NCBI RefSeq assembly: GCF_022539505.1 | Contig: NC_061510.1 | Coordinates: 266,175,687 to 266,239,686, forward strand | Reading direction: 5' to 3' | Length of the DNA stretch: 64,000 nucleotides | Source of the DNA: Lolium rigidum | Lineage: Eukaryota; Streptophyta; Magnoliopsida; Poales; Poaceae | Shown here: positions 21,587 through 31,871 of the stretch, piece after piece | Layout: the number at the start of each line of letters is the position of its first letter | Position numbering within the stretch: position 1 is the stretch's first letter | Made by a program: the position numbers and the translations under genes | The notes under the pieces: model-generated | Databases searched by the model: none | What the model was told of the DNA's origin: nothing | Seen by the model: the letters and a program-made list of their open reading frames with translations, nothing else

Positions 21587-23887
21587 CTTATTGCTTGTCC
21601 TCAAGAAATTCAGTTAACAACTGAGCGATAAAAGAACTTTCACGAACACATTTGCTCATATGATGTAAATATTCTCATGATATGGCAAGTACCTAAGCAA
21701 TTCATAATAAGATACAAGCAAATAAAATCATCTAATAGCTATATCAATCATGGAAAAGGTACCAACAAATTAATAATAAGCATCATGAATCATGTCTATT
21801 AGCAGGATTGCAATGTTCATAAAAGGATATGATAAAGTGGTATCTCGCTTGCCCGTATTTGTACAGCAAAACGTAAATGCCCGGGCACCTTTGAAGTTCA
21901 TGGAAAGACTAAAAGTAGAGATTATCAAAGATAAAAGCATCAAAGTTATACCACAATTAATCATATTTTGAGACAAGCATATTATACTAAGAATGACAGT
22001 TGTGCTCTCAAGAAAGTACTCAAAGAAAGGATGGAGACTCAATGTAAAAGCAAAAGATTGGCCCTTCGCAGAGGGAAGCAGGGATTAACATGTGCTAGAG
22101 CTTTTCATTTTTATAAAGACAGAAGTAAAATGGTTTTGAGAGGTGTTTGTTGTTGTCAACGAATGGTAATGGGTACTCTAACTACCTCATCAACCGGACT
22201 TTCAAGAGCGGCTCCCATGAAATTTTATTTTTGGGTGGCACTCCTTCCAACCTTGCTTTCACAAACCATGGCTAACCGAATCCTCGGGTGCCTGCCAACA
22301 ATCTCATACCATGAAGGAGTGCCTTTTTATTTAAGTTTTATTTAGATGACACTCCTCCCCACCTTTGCTTTCTCAAGCCATGGCTAACCGAATCCTTCGG
22401 GTGCCGTCCAACAATCACATACCATGGAGGAGTGTCTATTTGTAAATTTATGAAAGTTAATTAATTGGGGCTGGGAACCCCGTTGCCAGCTCTTTTTGCA
22501 AAATTATTGGATAAGTGGATGTGCCACTAGTCCATTGGTAAAAGTCCGTCCGGAGTAAATGACAAGATCGAAAGATAAACACCACATACTTCCTCATGAG
22601 CTATAAAACATTAACACAAATTGAGAAGCATTTTGAAGGTTTTAAAGGTAGCACATGAGAATTTACTTGGAATGGTTTGAAATGCCATGCATAGGTATTT
22701 ATGGTGGACACTCTGGAATAACTTGGTTTTCAGGGTTTTGGAAGCACGAGCAGCGTTCCCGCTCAGTACAAGTGAAGGCTAGCAATAGACTGGGAAGCAA
22801 CAATCAAGAGAGCAATAACTGTCATAATCATGCTTGCGGCAAAATAAATTAACAGAGGCATAAAGGTGATACAAGAACTCTGAGGCAAAATAAATCATCG
22901 AGGCTTAATTGACTTTTGTTCAGTCATATGCATGCGTGAGCATGTGCCAAGTCGATTCAAGTGAACTATTCAGAGGAGGATACCACAATGTCATATCTAT
23001 CTATGAATAAAGCAATGCAAGCAAATATTTATGACATGCTACCCATATTAATACATTGGAGCTAATCATGAGAGATTGTGAACTACTAGACTTTCTTAAT
23101 TGACATATACCTCACATGAACCAACTAAGCATGCTCACATGGATGAGTATATGTACAAAAATGAAAACAAATAGAGTTCATACCCGCCTCTCACCATAAT
23201 CAGATTGTCGTAGATCGTCATTATTGCCTTTTCACTTGTGTAGCTTGAATAATATGGAATGAAAACCACGCTCCAGCCACCGAAGACCATTGAACTCATA
23301 AAGAACTTTACAAAACCAAAGAAGAACAGCAAATATTTTTGGTGTTTTCGAATTTGGAAACAAGAACAAAAGGAAACAAGCAAACAAGGCAAAATCTTTT
23401 TGGGTTTTCTTATAGCAAACTAGCGATAGCAAATAAAGCAAAATGAAAGCAAGAAACCAAAATAACAAATGGTAAAGAGAAACAACAGAAATATTTTTGG
23501 TCTTTTTGTGTTTTAGGAAAGAAACAAAACAAAAACAAGAGAACGAAAACTAGAAGAAACACAGAAAAGCAGGATGGCAGAAATCTGCCAAAACCTGAGA
23601 GCAGTACAGAAATCGAAATTAACAAAAATCTTCCGCTGCTCAGCTCAAAAAGTGTTCAACTAATGAAAGTTAGATAACAACCTGGGGCACATGCTCAAAA
23701 ATTTGCAACTCAAAATAACGTTCTGGCTGTGCGCACGAATTTTTTTAGTAACAGCCCAGAATCTGTTTTCAGGCAACACTTCCCCAAATATCATCTCCCT
23801 CTTATTAGAAAACCACTCAAAGAAACTAAACAAGTATATACAAGTATCCAGCAACCATAATATGCAAAGAATGAGTGATGCCGGTAT
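21587..23887 (-). other. Long non-coding 3' region of the Athila-type element
   Basis: About 2.3 kb between two polypurine-tract copies with no credible open frame on either strand. It contains a duplicated stem-loop (22237-22436) and a T-rich stretch on the minus strand (23300-23560). Athila-clade elements often carry a long region here, sometimes with an envelope-like gene; none is visible. Confidence 0.7.
22237..22436 (-). other. Two tandem stem-loops with matched arm changes
   Basis: Arms at 22237-22247 and 22313-22323 (GGCACTCCTTC/GAAGGAGTGCC) and at 22348-22358 and 22426-22436 (GACACTCCTCC/GGAGGAGTGTC) are both perfectly complementary. The second pair differs from the first at two base pairs, changed on both arms. 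The loops share CCATGGCTAACCGAATCC. This is the pattern expected of a conserved RNA structure. Function unknown. Confidence 0.75.
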
Positions 23888-23918
23888 ACCTCCCCCCAAG
23901 CTTAGGCTTTTGCCTAAG
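23888..23918 (-). other. Internal polypurine tract with adjoining hairpin
   Basis: On the minus strand, CTAAGCTTGGGGGGAGGT (23888-23905) overlaps a perfect 7-bp stem with a four-base loop (CTTAGGC TTTT GCCTAAG, 23901-23918). It lies just after the ATHILA-like frame. It could serve as a second plus-strand primer. Confidence 0.7.
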
Positions 23919-23924
23919 TGGAGA

Positions 23925-25139
23925 TCAATCCCATGGTGCCCATGAAGAAGCACCTTCGTAGTACGAAGATGGATCATATTCCGGGTAGGTGCTGGAAGAA
24001 GCACCCGGATACGTGACGGTGTAGTCGTAGGAGGGCTCGGCGTCCTCGGAGTCATGCTTCTGGTGGAAGCCTTGTATCTTCAATTGCTCATCCACCTCCT
24101 CCTTAGTGCGCGACCATGGTTTCCTGTCAATACTGAACAAATCTGGCTGCGGCAAAAGGATTTCCCTCTCTTCCCCGTCAGCAAACAATATTCTATAGAC
24201 AATATTATCTAAACTAGAGTCGGCTGTAACAAATTGGTGACTCTTCATAGCAGCAATATCTAGCCTCATAGGGGTTATTTTTACATCAGTAGGGTCAAGA
24301 GGAAGCTCTAAATATGCTAAAACGCGCGAAGCAATAATTCCTCCAAATATAGGCCCCTTGCTAGACAAGCGGCGAGCAACAAGAGCACCAAGATGATAAG
24401 GTGTGTCCCCAGTGAGTGCAGCAATTAAGAAACCAAGGTGATAACTAGATATGTTACTAGTGTTCTCCCTACCAAGAATGCTAGTGCCAATGTAATAAGC
24501 AAAATACTTAATGGCGGGGAGTTGAATGTTTCTTATCTTGCCGCGCTGAATGGTGCGACAGTCATCATTGGTGATCCCTCGATAGAGCTCCAGCAATTCC
24601 TTGGGGTTGTCCTCGATCCTCCTTGCTGTACCTACAGGGACAATACCTAGTGCAGCACAAAAATTTTCCAACCTCATAGTAATAGGTTTACCATAGATCT
24701 TGAATGAAACTGCCGGGTGAAAGTGCTTATTGTTGAACTTGAAACTCTCCACAAAGATTTTAGTGAGCATGTAGTATTGCTCACTCTCATCTCCCACATA
24801 GGTGGTTAAACCCGCCTTACCGACAAGGGTCAAGAAATCATCCAACAAACCTGCATTTCTCAAAAAGTCATAACATGGGAAGGATGAAGCATTAGGGACT
24901 CCATTGTCCTCCTCGGGTGCGAAGCTTGGTGCAATGAGATCCTCATTGTAGGATTGCCTGAATCGGGTGAATGACCTCGAGGGCCTCCCCGTGCTTGTTG
25001 TCTCCCCTTGGAACACTTCTCCAAAGTTATAATTATCCATCTTCCTTTTCTGAAATTTTTCAACAAACATTATAAAATTTGATTTGGTGACATATAATTG
25101 AGGGAAACTACCATAGGAACTTGCTAGAGTACTAAACAT
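23925..25139 (-). CDS. ATHILA ORF1-like protein
   Basis: A 404-residue frame. The first ATG is at 25139, but MDNYNFGEVF at 25040 is an equally good start. The sequence (DNYNFGEVFQGE, CYDFLRNAGLLDDF, ITMRLENFCAALGI, SYHLGFLIAALTGDTPYHLGALVARRL) resembles the plant ATHILA retrotransposon ORF1 domain, whose function is unknown. The C-terminus is acidic and Tyr/Ser-rich. It is preceded by a 690-bp spacer holding a GC-rich, LTR-like block, so it may be expressed from its own or a spliced transcript. The frame is unbroken. No membrane segment or enzyme motif was recognised. Confidence 0.75.
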   Translation of the reverse strand: MFSTLASSYGSFPQLYVTKSNFIMFVEKFQKRKMDNYNFGEVFQGETTSTGRPSRSFTRFRQSYNEDLIAPSFAPEEDNGVPNASSFPCYDFLRNAGLLDDFLTLVGKAGLTTYVGDESEQYYMLTKIFVESFKFNNKHFHPAVSFKIYGKPITMRLENFCAALGIVPVGTARRIEDNPKELLELYRGITNDDCRTIQRGKIRNIQLPAIKYFAYYIGTSILGRENTSNISSYHLGFLIAALTGDTPYHLGALVARRLSSKGPIFGGIIASRVLAYLELPLDPTDVKITPMRLDIAAMKSHQFVTADSSLDNIVYRILFADGEEREILLPQPDLFSIDRKPWSRTKEEVDEQLKIQGFHQKHDSEDAEPSYDYTVTYPGASSSTYPEYDPSSYYEGASSWAPWD

Positions 25140-25827
25140 GCATCAAAACTAATTTCTACCACTTAGAACAAGCATGCAAGCTCACTAAACATGTTACCTA
25201 CAGTAGCAAAATATTCAAGATATACTCCACCAAACAAAATTCTACTTGGATAATCGGAGGAGTCACATACCGGAGAGCAAATGTGCCAAATTTCAGACAG
25301 AAATCCGGGCTAAGCAAAGAGATCGAGAAATCTGGAGCTCTTGAGCAAAAACACGAGAGAGAAGAACCTGGTGCGAGTTTTTTCGGGAGAGAGAAGAGAG
25401 TGGGAAGAAGAGATGCTGAAATAGGGCAAAGGGGGACCCACACACCGGGTGGCGCGCCCCCTTGGTGGCCGCGCCGGCCCGTGGGGTGCCACCCGGGGTG
25501 CCCCACCGGTCATCCCCGTGTACTCCCGTGTGCCTCGTCGAAAAATAGGACCAACAAGTATAATTTTTGTGAATTTTTGAAAACTTTGAAAAATGCACAT
25601 TTCTGGGTGTTAAATTTATTATTACTGGGCAGAAAAAGATTTTGAAATCTCTAATTAACTAAAGAACTTTGCAAAACAAAAGTGTTACAGCAAGTAGATC
25701 AAGTGGAGGAAGAAAGAAATGTTGTTTAGTTCTCCTATGCATATAAAATATACTTGTTAACAAGGTTGATCATGTCTTGCCACCAAATAATTTTACATGT
25801 CATAAGAAGAAATAAACCTCAAATCAA
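25140..25827 (-). other. Spacer with GC-rich, promoter-like block
   Basis: Between protease and the ATHILA-like frame. Positions 25430-25520 are GC-rich and resemble the GC block of these LTRs. They are followed, in minus orientation, by a pyrimidine-rich stretch and a possible splice donor (CGGTATGTG, 25265-25273). It could be a second promoter or a leader for a spliced message. No gene is supported. Confidence 0.4.
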
Positions 25828-27129
25828 TCATAGTACCTTATATTGTATTGATGCGGATCCAATCATAATAGTTTGATATCCTTCTTTAGGATCATATATA
25901 GGACAATCAATAACTCCCACTTTGATGGTTCTTGAACTGGAAATTGTATTAACTCCACATATTTTATCAGTCTTCTTGGGGAAATAGACAGTATGTTCCT
26001 TGTCATCAACATTAAAAGTGACTTTTCCTTTATTGCAATCAATAACAGCCCCTGCAGTATTAAGAAAGGGTCTCCCAAGAATAATGGACATATTATCATC
26101 TTCGGGCATTTCCAACACAACAAAATCAGTTAATATCAAGCAGTTATTAGTAACTTGAACAGGAACATCCTCACATATACCAACGGGATTAGCAGTAGAT
26201 TTATCAGCCATTTGCAAGGATATATCAGTAGGTATCAACTTATCTAAGTAAAGTCTCTTATAAAGAGAAAAAGGCATCACGCTAACTCCCGCTCCCAAAT
26301 CACATAGAGCAGTTCTAACATAATTATTCTTAATTGAACAAGGAATAGTTGGAATACCTGGGTCGCCAAGCTTCTTTGGAACCTTACCATTAAAAGAGTA
26401 ATTAGCAAGCATAGTGGAAATCTCCTCATTAGGAATTTTCCTTTTGTTAGTGACAATATCTTTCATATACTTTGAATAAGGAGGCAATTTAATAGCATCG
26501 ATCAAAGGGATTTGCAAGAATAAAGGTTTCATCCAATCACAAAATTTATTATAGTGTTCTTCTTCCTTTGATTTTAGTTTCTTAGCAGGAAAAGGCATTT
26601 GCTTTTGAACCCAAGGTTCTCTTTCATTACCATGTTTCTTAGCAATAAAATCTTCTTTAGTGTACTTTTTATTTTTAGCATGCTTTTCAGGTTCTTCTTC
26701 AACCTCTTCTTTATCGGGAGTATCATTCTTATCATTATCTTTATCATGTTCATTACCACTTTCAGTTTCAGCATCAGAAATAGAAATACTATTAGGATCA
26801 TTAACAGGTTCGGAGGATTCTACAACATTCTTATGTTTCTTTTTCTTTTTCTTAGATGGAACACTAGTTTTAGTTCGTTGAGAATCTTGTTCAACTCTTT
26901 TGGGATGCCCCTCAGGATATAGAGGATCCTGGGTAGAAACACCACCTCTAGTTGTTACTTCATAAGCATGTTTTTCTTTAGAATTATTTCCCAACAAGTC
27001 ATTTTGCACTTTAGTGAGTTGATCAATTTGAGTTTGAACCATATGAAAATGTTTAACAAGCATCTTAACATCATTGGAGGTTCTCTCCACAATATCATGC
27101 AATTCACTAATAGCTCGAGAATTTTCCAT
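25828..27129 (-). CDS. Athila-type gag C-terminal region and aspartic protease
   Basis: A 433-residue frame starts at the ATG at 27129, nine bases after the preceding gag stop. The N-terminal part is coiled-coil-like (MENSRAISELHDIVERT), followed by lysine-rich and acidic low-complexity regions (about 90-160). The C-terminal half is a retropepsin-like domain: ALCDLGAGVSVMPFSLYKRL carries the catalytic D-x-G pattern, and IILGRPFLNTAGAVID is the second conserved block. It would cleave the gag polyprotein. The frame ends with SIQYKVL and no reverse transcriptase follows, unlike autonomous Athila elements. The frame is intact. Confidence 0.85.
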   Translation of the reverse strand: MENSRAISELHDIVERTSNDVKMLVKHFHMVQTQIDQLTKVQNDLLGNNSKEKHAYEVTTRGGVSTQDPLYPEGHPKRVEQDSQRTKTSVPSKKKKKKHKNVVESSEPVNDPNSISISDAETESGNEHDKDNDKNDTPDKEEVEEEPEKHAKNKKYTKEDFIAKKHGNEREPWVQKQMPFPAKKLKSKEEEHYNKFCDWMKPLFLQIPLIDAIKLPPYSKYMKDIVTNKRKIPNEEISTMLANYSFNGKVPKKLGDPGIPTIPCSIKNNYVRTALCDLGAGVSVMPFSLYKRLYLDKLIPTDISLQMADKSTANPVGICEDVPVQVTNNCLILTDFVVLEMPEDDNMSIILGRPFLNTAGAVIDCNKGKVTFNVDDKEHTVYFPKKTDKICGVNTISSSRTIKVGVIDCPIYDPKEGYQTIMIGSASIQYKVL

Positions 27130-27138
27130 TAAATGATT

Positions 27139-28491
27139 CTATGCTCTCATATTAAAATTTTCTTGCTTAACAATATAATTATCAAACTCATCTAAGCATT
27201 GTGTAGGAGGTTTTGAATACGGAATATCTTCTCTAGTAAAGCGTTCAAGAGAGTGTACCTCAACCATGGATGAAGGGGGAGTTATCTTACATAAATCTTC
27301 TATAGGAGGTAAATTCTTCACATCTTCAGGTTTAATACCCTTCTCCTTAAGAGACTTCTTAGCTTCCCTCATATATTCATCATTTAATTTAATCATACCC
27401 CTCTTCTTCAATATCGGTGTCGGGGTTGGTTCAGGTGTAGTCCAATCATCATGATTCCGGCCTATTTTAGCCAATAATTTTTCAGCGTCGTCTGGAGTTC
27501 TTTTCCTGAAAACACAACCAGCACAACTATCCAGGTATGCCCTAGACTCAATGGTTAGTCCACTATAAAATATATCAAGTAAATCATGCTTTTCCAAATC
27601 ATGGTCAGGCCGAGCTCTAATAAGAGAACAAAATCTCGCCCAAGCCTCAGGCAATTTCTCTCCATCTTCCTGGTCAAAATTATAAATTCTCTGCAAAGCA
27701 ATATGTTGAGCACTAGCAGGAAAGTATTTTCGAAAGAAAACATCACGCAAATCAGTTGGACTTCTAATAGAACCAGGAGGAAAATTATTATACCAAGTTT
27801 TAGCATCATCCTTTAATGAGAAAGGAAAAAATTTAGCGACAAAATAAGTACGCATCTTGACATCATCAGAAAACAAGATACTCAGAGTAGATAACTCAAT
27901 CATGTGTTCAACAACACTTTCTTTTTCAGTACCACAAAAGGGTGTTTTCTCAACAATAGCTATATGAGATAGATCAAGAGAAAAATCATAATCTTTATCC
28001 TTAATGTTCATAGGAGCTGTAGCAAATTTAGGATCAGGAGATAGTTTATATCTAACAGCATGTTCTGCAAGCAACTTTTTAATTTTTCTTGCATCAGTAG
28101 TAGCATTGCATTTTTCAATAAAATCATCATCAAGTTCCACATAATCTTCATCAAGATCATCACTAGAATATTCAACAGACTCAGGTGAATTAACAAGTGT
28201 AGCAGCATTTTCATTAGGAGTTTCAGTATTTTCAATTTGTCTAGACCTAGCAATTGTAGCATCTAGAAAAGATCCTAACGAACCATCATTATCAAGCACA
28301 GCAGAAGCATCATCACAATTATAAGAGGAATTTTCAGATTCAGCAGAAGTACCAGCATTTGAAGCTTGTGGTGGTGAAACAAGTTTACTTATCACAGATG
28401 GTGAATCAAGAGCAGCAGAGGTACTAAGAGTTGTACCTTTTCTTGTAGTGGATGGTAATATGGCGACCTTAGTATCGCGAGGTTTACCCAT
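27139..28491 (-). CDS. Athila-type gag
   Basis: A 450-residue frame from the ATG at 28491 (MGKPRDTKVAIL). A disordered Ser/Thr-rich and acidic N-terminus (1 to about 150) is followed by a retrotransposon gag domain (AKFFPFSLKDDAKTWYNNFPPGSI, DLRDVFFRKYFPASAQ, LPEAWARFCSLIRARPDHDLEKHDLLDIFYSGL). It would form the particle that packages the RNA. I see no CCHC knuckle. Upstream in-frame sequence lacks a better ATG. The leader between the primer site and the start is only about 60 bases. Confidence 0.85.
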   Translation of the reverse strand: MGKPRDTKVAILPSTTRKGTTLSTSAALDSPSVISKLVSPPQASNAGTSAESENSSYNCDDASAVLDNDGSLGSFLDATIARSRQIENTETPNENAATLVNSPESVEYSSDDLDEDYVELDDDFIEKCNATTDARKIKKLLAEHAVRYKLSPDPKFATAPMNIKDKDYDFSLDLSHIAIVEKTPFCGTEKESVVEHMIELSTLSILFSDDVKMRTYFVAKFFPFSLKDDAKTWYNNFPPGSIRSPTDLRDVFFRKYFPASAQHIALQRIYNFDQEDGEKLPEAWARFCSLIRARPDHDLEKHDLLDIFYSGLTIESRAYLDSCAGCVFRKRTPDDAEKLLAKIGRNHDDWTTPEPTPTPILKKRGMIKLNDEYMREAKKSLKEKGIKPEDVKNLPPIEDLCKITPPSSMVEVHSLERFTREDIPYSKPPTQCLDEFDNYIVKQENFNMRA

Positions 28492-28550
28492 GATGGAGAA
28501 TTTGCAGCGAACAATATCAATCCAAGTGAACTTCCAAATAAAGCTATGCT

Positions 28551-28567
28551 CCCCGGCAACGGCGCCG
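28551..28567 (-). other. Primer binding site, tRNA-Asp type
   Basis: Minus strand CGGCGCCGTTGCCGGGG, one mismatch to the usual TGGCGCCGTTGCCGGGG, 12 bases inside the 5' LTR. Confidence 0.85.
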
Positions 28568-28579
28568 TGAAAATAGTCT

Positions 28580-29982
28580 TGATGACCCACAAGTATAGGG
28601 GATCGCAACGATCTTCGCGGGAAGTAAAACCCAATTTATTGATTCGACACAAGGGGAGACAAAGAATACTTGAAAGCCTTAGCAGCGGAGTTGTCAATTC
28701 AGCTGCACTGGAAACGGACTTGCTCGCAAGAGTTTATCGAGTAGTAACAGTTTTATAGCAGATAGAAGTAGCGAAATAACGAGTAGCGAGTAACAAAGAC
28801 AGCAGTAGTGATTATAGTAAACAAGCAGGATTAAAATACCGTAGGCACAGGGACGGATGAACGGGCGTTGCATGGATGAGAGAAACTCATGTAACAATCA
28901 AAGCGAGGGCATTTGCGGATAATAATAAAACGGTATCCAAGTACTAATCAATCAATAGGCATGTGTTCCATATTTAGTCGTACGTGCTCGCAATGAGAAA
29001 CTTGCACAACATCTTTTGTCCTACCAGCCGGTGGCAGCCGGGCCTCTAGGGAAACTATCTGGATATTAAGGTACTCCTTTTAATAGAGTACCGGAGCAAA
29101 GCATTAACACTCCGTGAACACATGTGATCCTCACATCACTACCATTCCCTCCGGTTGTCCCGATTTCGTCACTTCGGGGCCATTGGTTCCGGACAGCGAC
29201 ATGTGTATACAACTTGCAGGTAAGATCATAAACAACGAATATCTTCATGAATCAATAACATGTTCAGATCTGAGATCATGGCACTCGGGCCCTAGTGACA
29301 AGCATTAAGCATAACAAGTTGCAACAATGTCATAAAAGTAACATCTACGGATACTAGGCACTATGCCCTAACAATCTTATGACTATTACATGACCAATCT
29401 CATCCAATCCCTACCATCCCCTTCAGCCTACAGCGGGGAATTACTCACACATGGATGGGGGAAACATGGCTGGTCGATGGAGAGGCGTCGGTGATGATGA
29501 TGGCGATGATCTCCTCCAATTCCCCGTCCCGGCGAGGTGCCAGAACGGAGACTTCTGGTCCCCGAGGCGGAGTTTCGCGATGTGGCGGCGTACTGGATGG
29601 TTTCTGGCGACTTTGACTTCCTCCCGTGCGTTTTTAGGTCGAAGGCAATAAGTAGTCCGAAGGAGGGCGTCGGGGGCCAGCCGAGGCCGCCACACACTAG
29701 GGCCGCGCGGGCCCCTCCTGGGCTGCGCCGGCCTAGTGTGTGGGGCCCTCGTGCCCCCACCTAGCTTGCCCTTCTGGCTCCGCCAATATTCTGGGAAAAT
29801 AGGACTTTCTGCATAAATTCCGAGGATTTTCCTGAAAGTTGGATTTCTGCACAAAAACGAGACACCAGAGCAGTTCTGCTGAAAACAGCGTTAGTCCGTG
29901 TTAGTTGTATCCAAAATACACAAATTAGAGGCAAAACAATAGCAAAAGTGTTCGGGAAAGTAGATACGTTTTGGACGTATCA
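28580..29982 (-). repeat. 5' LTR of the Athila-type element
   Basis: 1403 bp, matching 20176-21570, with the primer site next to its left end. Small indels against the other LTR occur near 28763 and 29706. Confidence 0.95.
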
Positions 29983-30692
29983 GCATGCGCGAGAGGAGAA
30001 GTCGACGTCCAGGCCGGTCCAGCTCCCGGTTAGACCGGCCTCTAGACCGGCCAGCCCGGTCCCTGGCCCGGTTGACCGGTCGGCAACCGGACCGGATGCA
30101 TCGTACCGGGGCCAAACCGGAGTTTTGCGAACTTCCCGGTTTGCCGCCCGGTTGACCGGATTCTACGCCGGCCTGCCCGGTCCCTGGCCCGGTTGACCGG
30201 ATTCCAGACCGGATTTGTCCGAGTCTGTCTCGACCAGATCTATTCTGGGTCGGTTTTACTTGTATCTTTCGACCAGAACTCGTCCCGGACGCCTATATAA
30301 GTGCCTTGGTCGACCCCCTAGCTGCTTTATACCACGTTTAAGATAAACCCTAGTTCATAGTTGTTTGCTAAGCAAAACTATTGTTCCCCAACTCTCCAAT
30401 TCGTTGCGATCTGGAGTTTTATGCTACTGAAAGTTTGTGTGATCTGATGTTCCATTGGGGATTAGAAGATTGCAATCTACCGCTTCGTGGTCGGCGGCTA
30501 CGTGCGCAAATGTGTGGAGTTGCAAATATCTTGCAGGGTTGAGAGCTGTTGCATTGGCATCAGGAATCAATCGAGAGACTTCGTCGGCGTCATACAAGTT
30601 ATCCTCCTCATATCATCGATTTCATCCGCTGCTACCATCACGTGTTCATCACCACCCGTCGCTTACTGAGAAGATCGGGCAACCCCATATCA
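29983..30692 (+). repeat. 3' LTR of E2, second part
   Basis: Begins with the GCATG duplication and ends CCCCATATCA, matching the end of the 5' LTR. It is rich in CCGG palindromes (30010-30210) and has a TATA box near 30293. With 19847-20175 the LTR totals about 1034 bp. Confidence 0.88.
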
Positions 30693-30950
30693 GCGGCGGT
30701 ATGCCGGTGGTGGGTGGTGTCGATGCTCTTGCGGTTGCGGCGGTGGTGTGGAAGCCGCGGTGGTGTTTACCGGTGATTTGGGAGGGTGGCGGTGCTTGCC
30801 GGCGGTGGACATGGATGGCGGTGGTCGGCGGTGGTGGTGGAGTTGTGGCGCCCGGTCCAGGGGCCGGTCAGGCTGGGCCTGGGGCCGGCTGACCCGGTCT
30901 GGCGGCCGGTCGGCCGGTTTCTGGGCTGGCCAGTCCGGTTCGTGGGCCGG
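30693..30950 (-). mobile_element. Leader fragment of element H
   Basis: A G-rich, CCGG-containing stretch between E2 and CV1. It ends in GCCGG (30946-30950), which pairs with GCTGG at 56788-56792 as the likely CV1 target duplication with one change. It is therefore the left part of the same leader that continues at 56788-57094. No gene. Confidence 0.5.
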
Positions 30951-31871
30951 TAATGCGGCCTAAGGCCACGTGGGTTGCCCGATCTCACGAATTGACCAAG
31001 GAAAAGACGGGGGAGACGAAGAACACGAAGAACACGGCGAAGAACACGATGAACACACGCGAACGCACGCAACACAACCCGATACAATTCCGGTTTACTC
31101 CCGATAGCCCGAACCACTATCACGATAGAATCTCTCAAGGAGAGACACGAGGTAGAATCCCCGAGAGAAAGACCGATATACGATCTATGGAGTCACACGT
31201 GTGAGAGACCGCGGTAGAATCACAAGTGCGAAAGATAAATCATATAAGGAGTGCCTTGATACAACTCATAGATTTGTGTCTAAGAGAGGGTCATATAAGG
31301 AGTGCCTTGATACAACTCATAGATTTGTGTCTAAGAGAGGAGGGGTTTCCCTAATCCCGGAGGGATGGTGGAGGCATAAGCCAAGTTCTCACTCAAGTTA
31401 TGTCTAACCTAATGAAGGGGAGGTGGGAGCCTATATATAGGGAGCCACCAAAGGAGGGGTAGTTTAGGCATACAAAGGGATAAAGGGTTCAGATTTGATG
31501 CTCTTTGCAGTGGGGCGTCAGGGCCAGCACAGGTAGGGCGATAGGGCCGGCGCAGGTAGGGCGGCAGTGCCGTAGTCCTCAGGCGTAGTGGCGGTGCGGC
31601 AGTGCCGGTCTTCCTGACGCGTCTCCTTATCCTCGACGTTCTCTTCCATGCTTCCGCGACCTCGGCCTTGAGTCCTCGAGCCTCCATGGTGTCGTACACT
31701 TCCTCCGTACTTGGCGATGTGTTCCTATCATGGTCATATGAAGGAGGATGAAGTAGCATACCATTCATGAGAGACAATTGTAGGCACGCATAAAGGAGAA
31801 GATTCACCTTTGCGTGACGTGTCGGTGTTGACGCACATGATGCGGTGGAGACCGAAGGTCGCCCCGTATCA
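30951..31871 (-). repeat. 3' LTR of CV1 (921 bp)
   Basis: Minus strand TGATACGGGGCGACC (31871) to GGCCGCATTA (30951; last bases changed from TCA). TATA near 31431-31441 (CTATATATAG). AAGTGGGGGGAGA directly precedes it as polypurine tract. It is longer than the 5' LTR because of a 51-bp tandem duplication and a 22-bp segment missing from the other copy. Confidence 0.9.
31240..31341 (-). repeat. 51-bp tandem duplication in the CV1 3' LTR
   Basis: Two identical or nearly identical 51-bp units (31240-31290, 31291-31341). The CV1 5' LTR and the copy at 59786-60647 have one unit. Confidence 0.9.

Larger units (their letters stand above)
20176..29982 (-). mobile_element. Athila-type element without reverse transcriptase or integrase (TSD GCATG)
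   Basis: A complete 9807-bp minus-strand insertion with exact GCATG duplications at 20171-20175 and 29983-29987. The LTRs are 1403 and 1395 bp and differ at roughly 1.5-2% by eye. It has a tRNA-Asp-type primer site and polypurine tracts. It encodes gag, an aspartic protease and a frame resembling the plant ATHILA ORF1 domain. No reverse transcriptase, RNase H or integrase is present, so it must use enzymes from a related element. It inserted in the E2 3' LTR and is younger than E2. Confidence 0.93.
13739..30692 (+). mobile_element. Gypsy element E2 with gag and pol, interrupted
   Basis: A plus-strand Ty3/gypsy element: truncated 5' LTR, initiator-Met-tRNA primer site, leader, gag, protease, reverse transcriptase, RNase H, integrase, polypurine tract and 3' LTR. 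The 3' LTR is split by the Athila-type element at 20176-29982. The first part of the 5' LTR is missing, so no target duplication can be checked. The surviving 532 bp of 5' LTR differ from the 3' copy at about a dozen positions (about 2.4% by eye). Several single-base frameshifts inactivate this copy. Confidence 0.9.
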
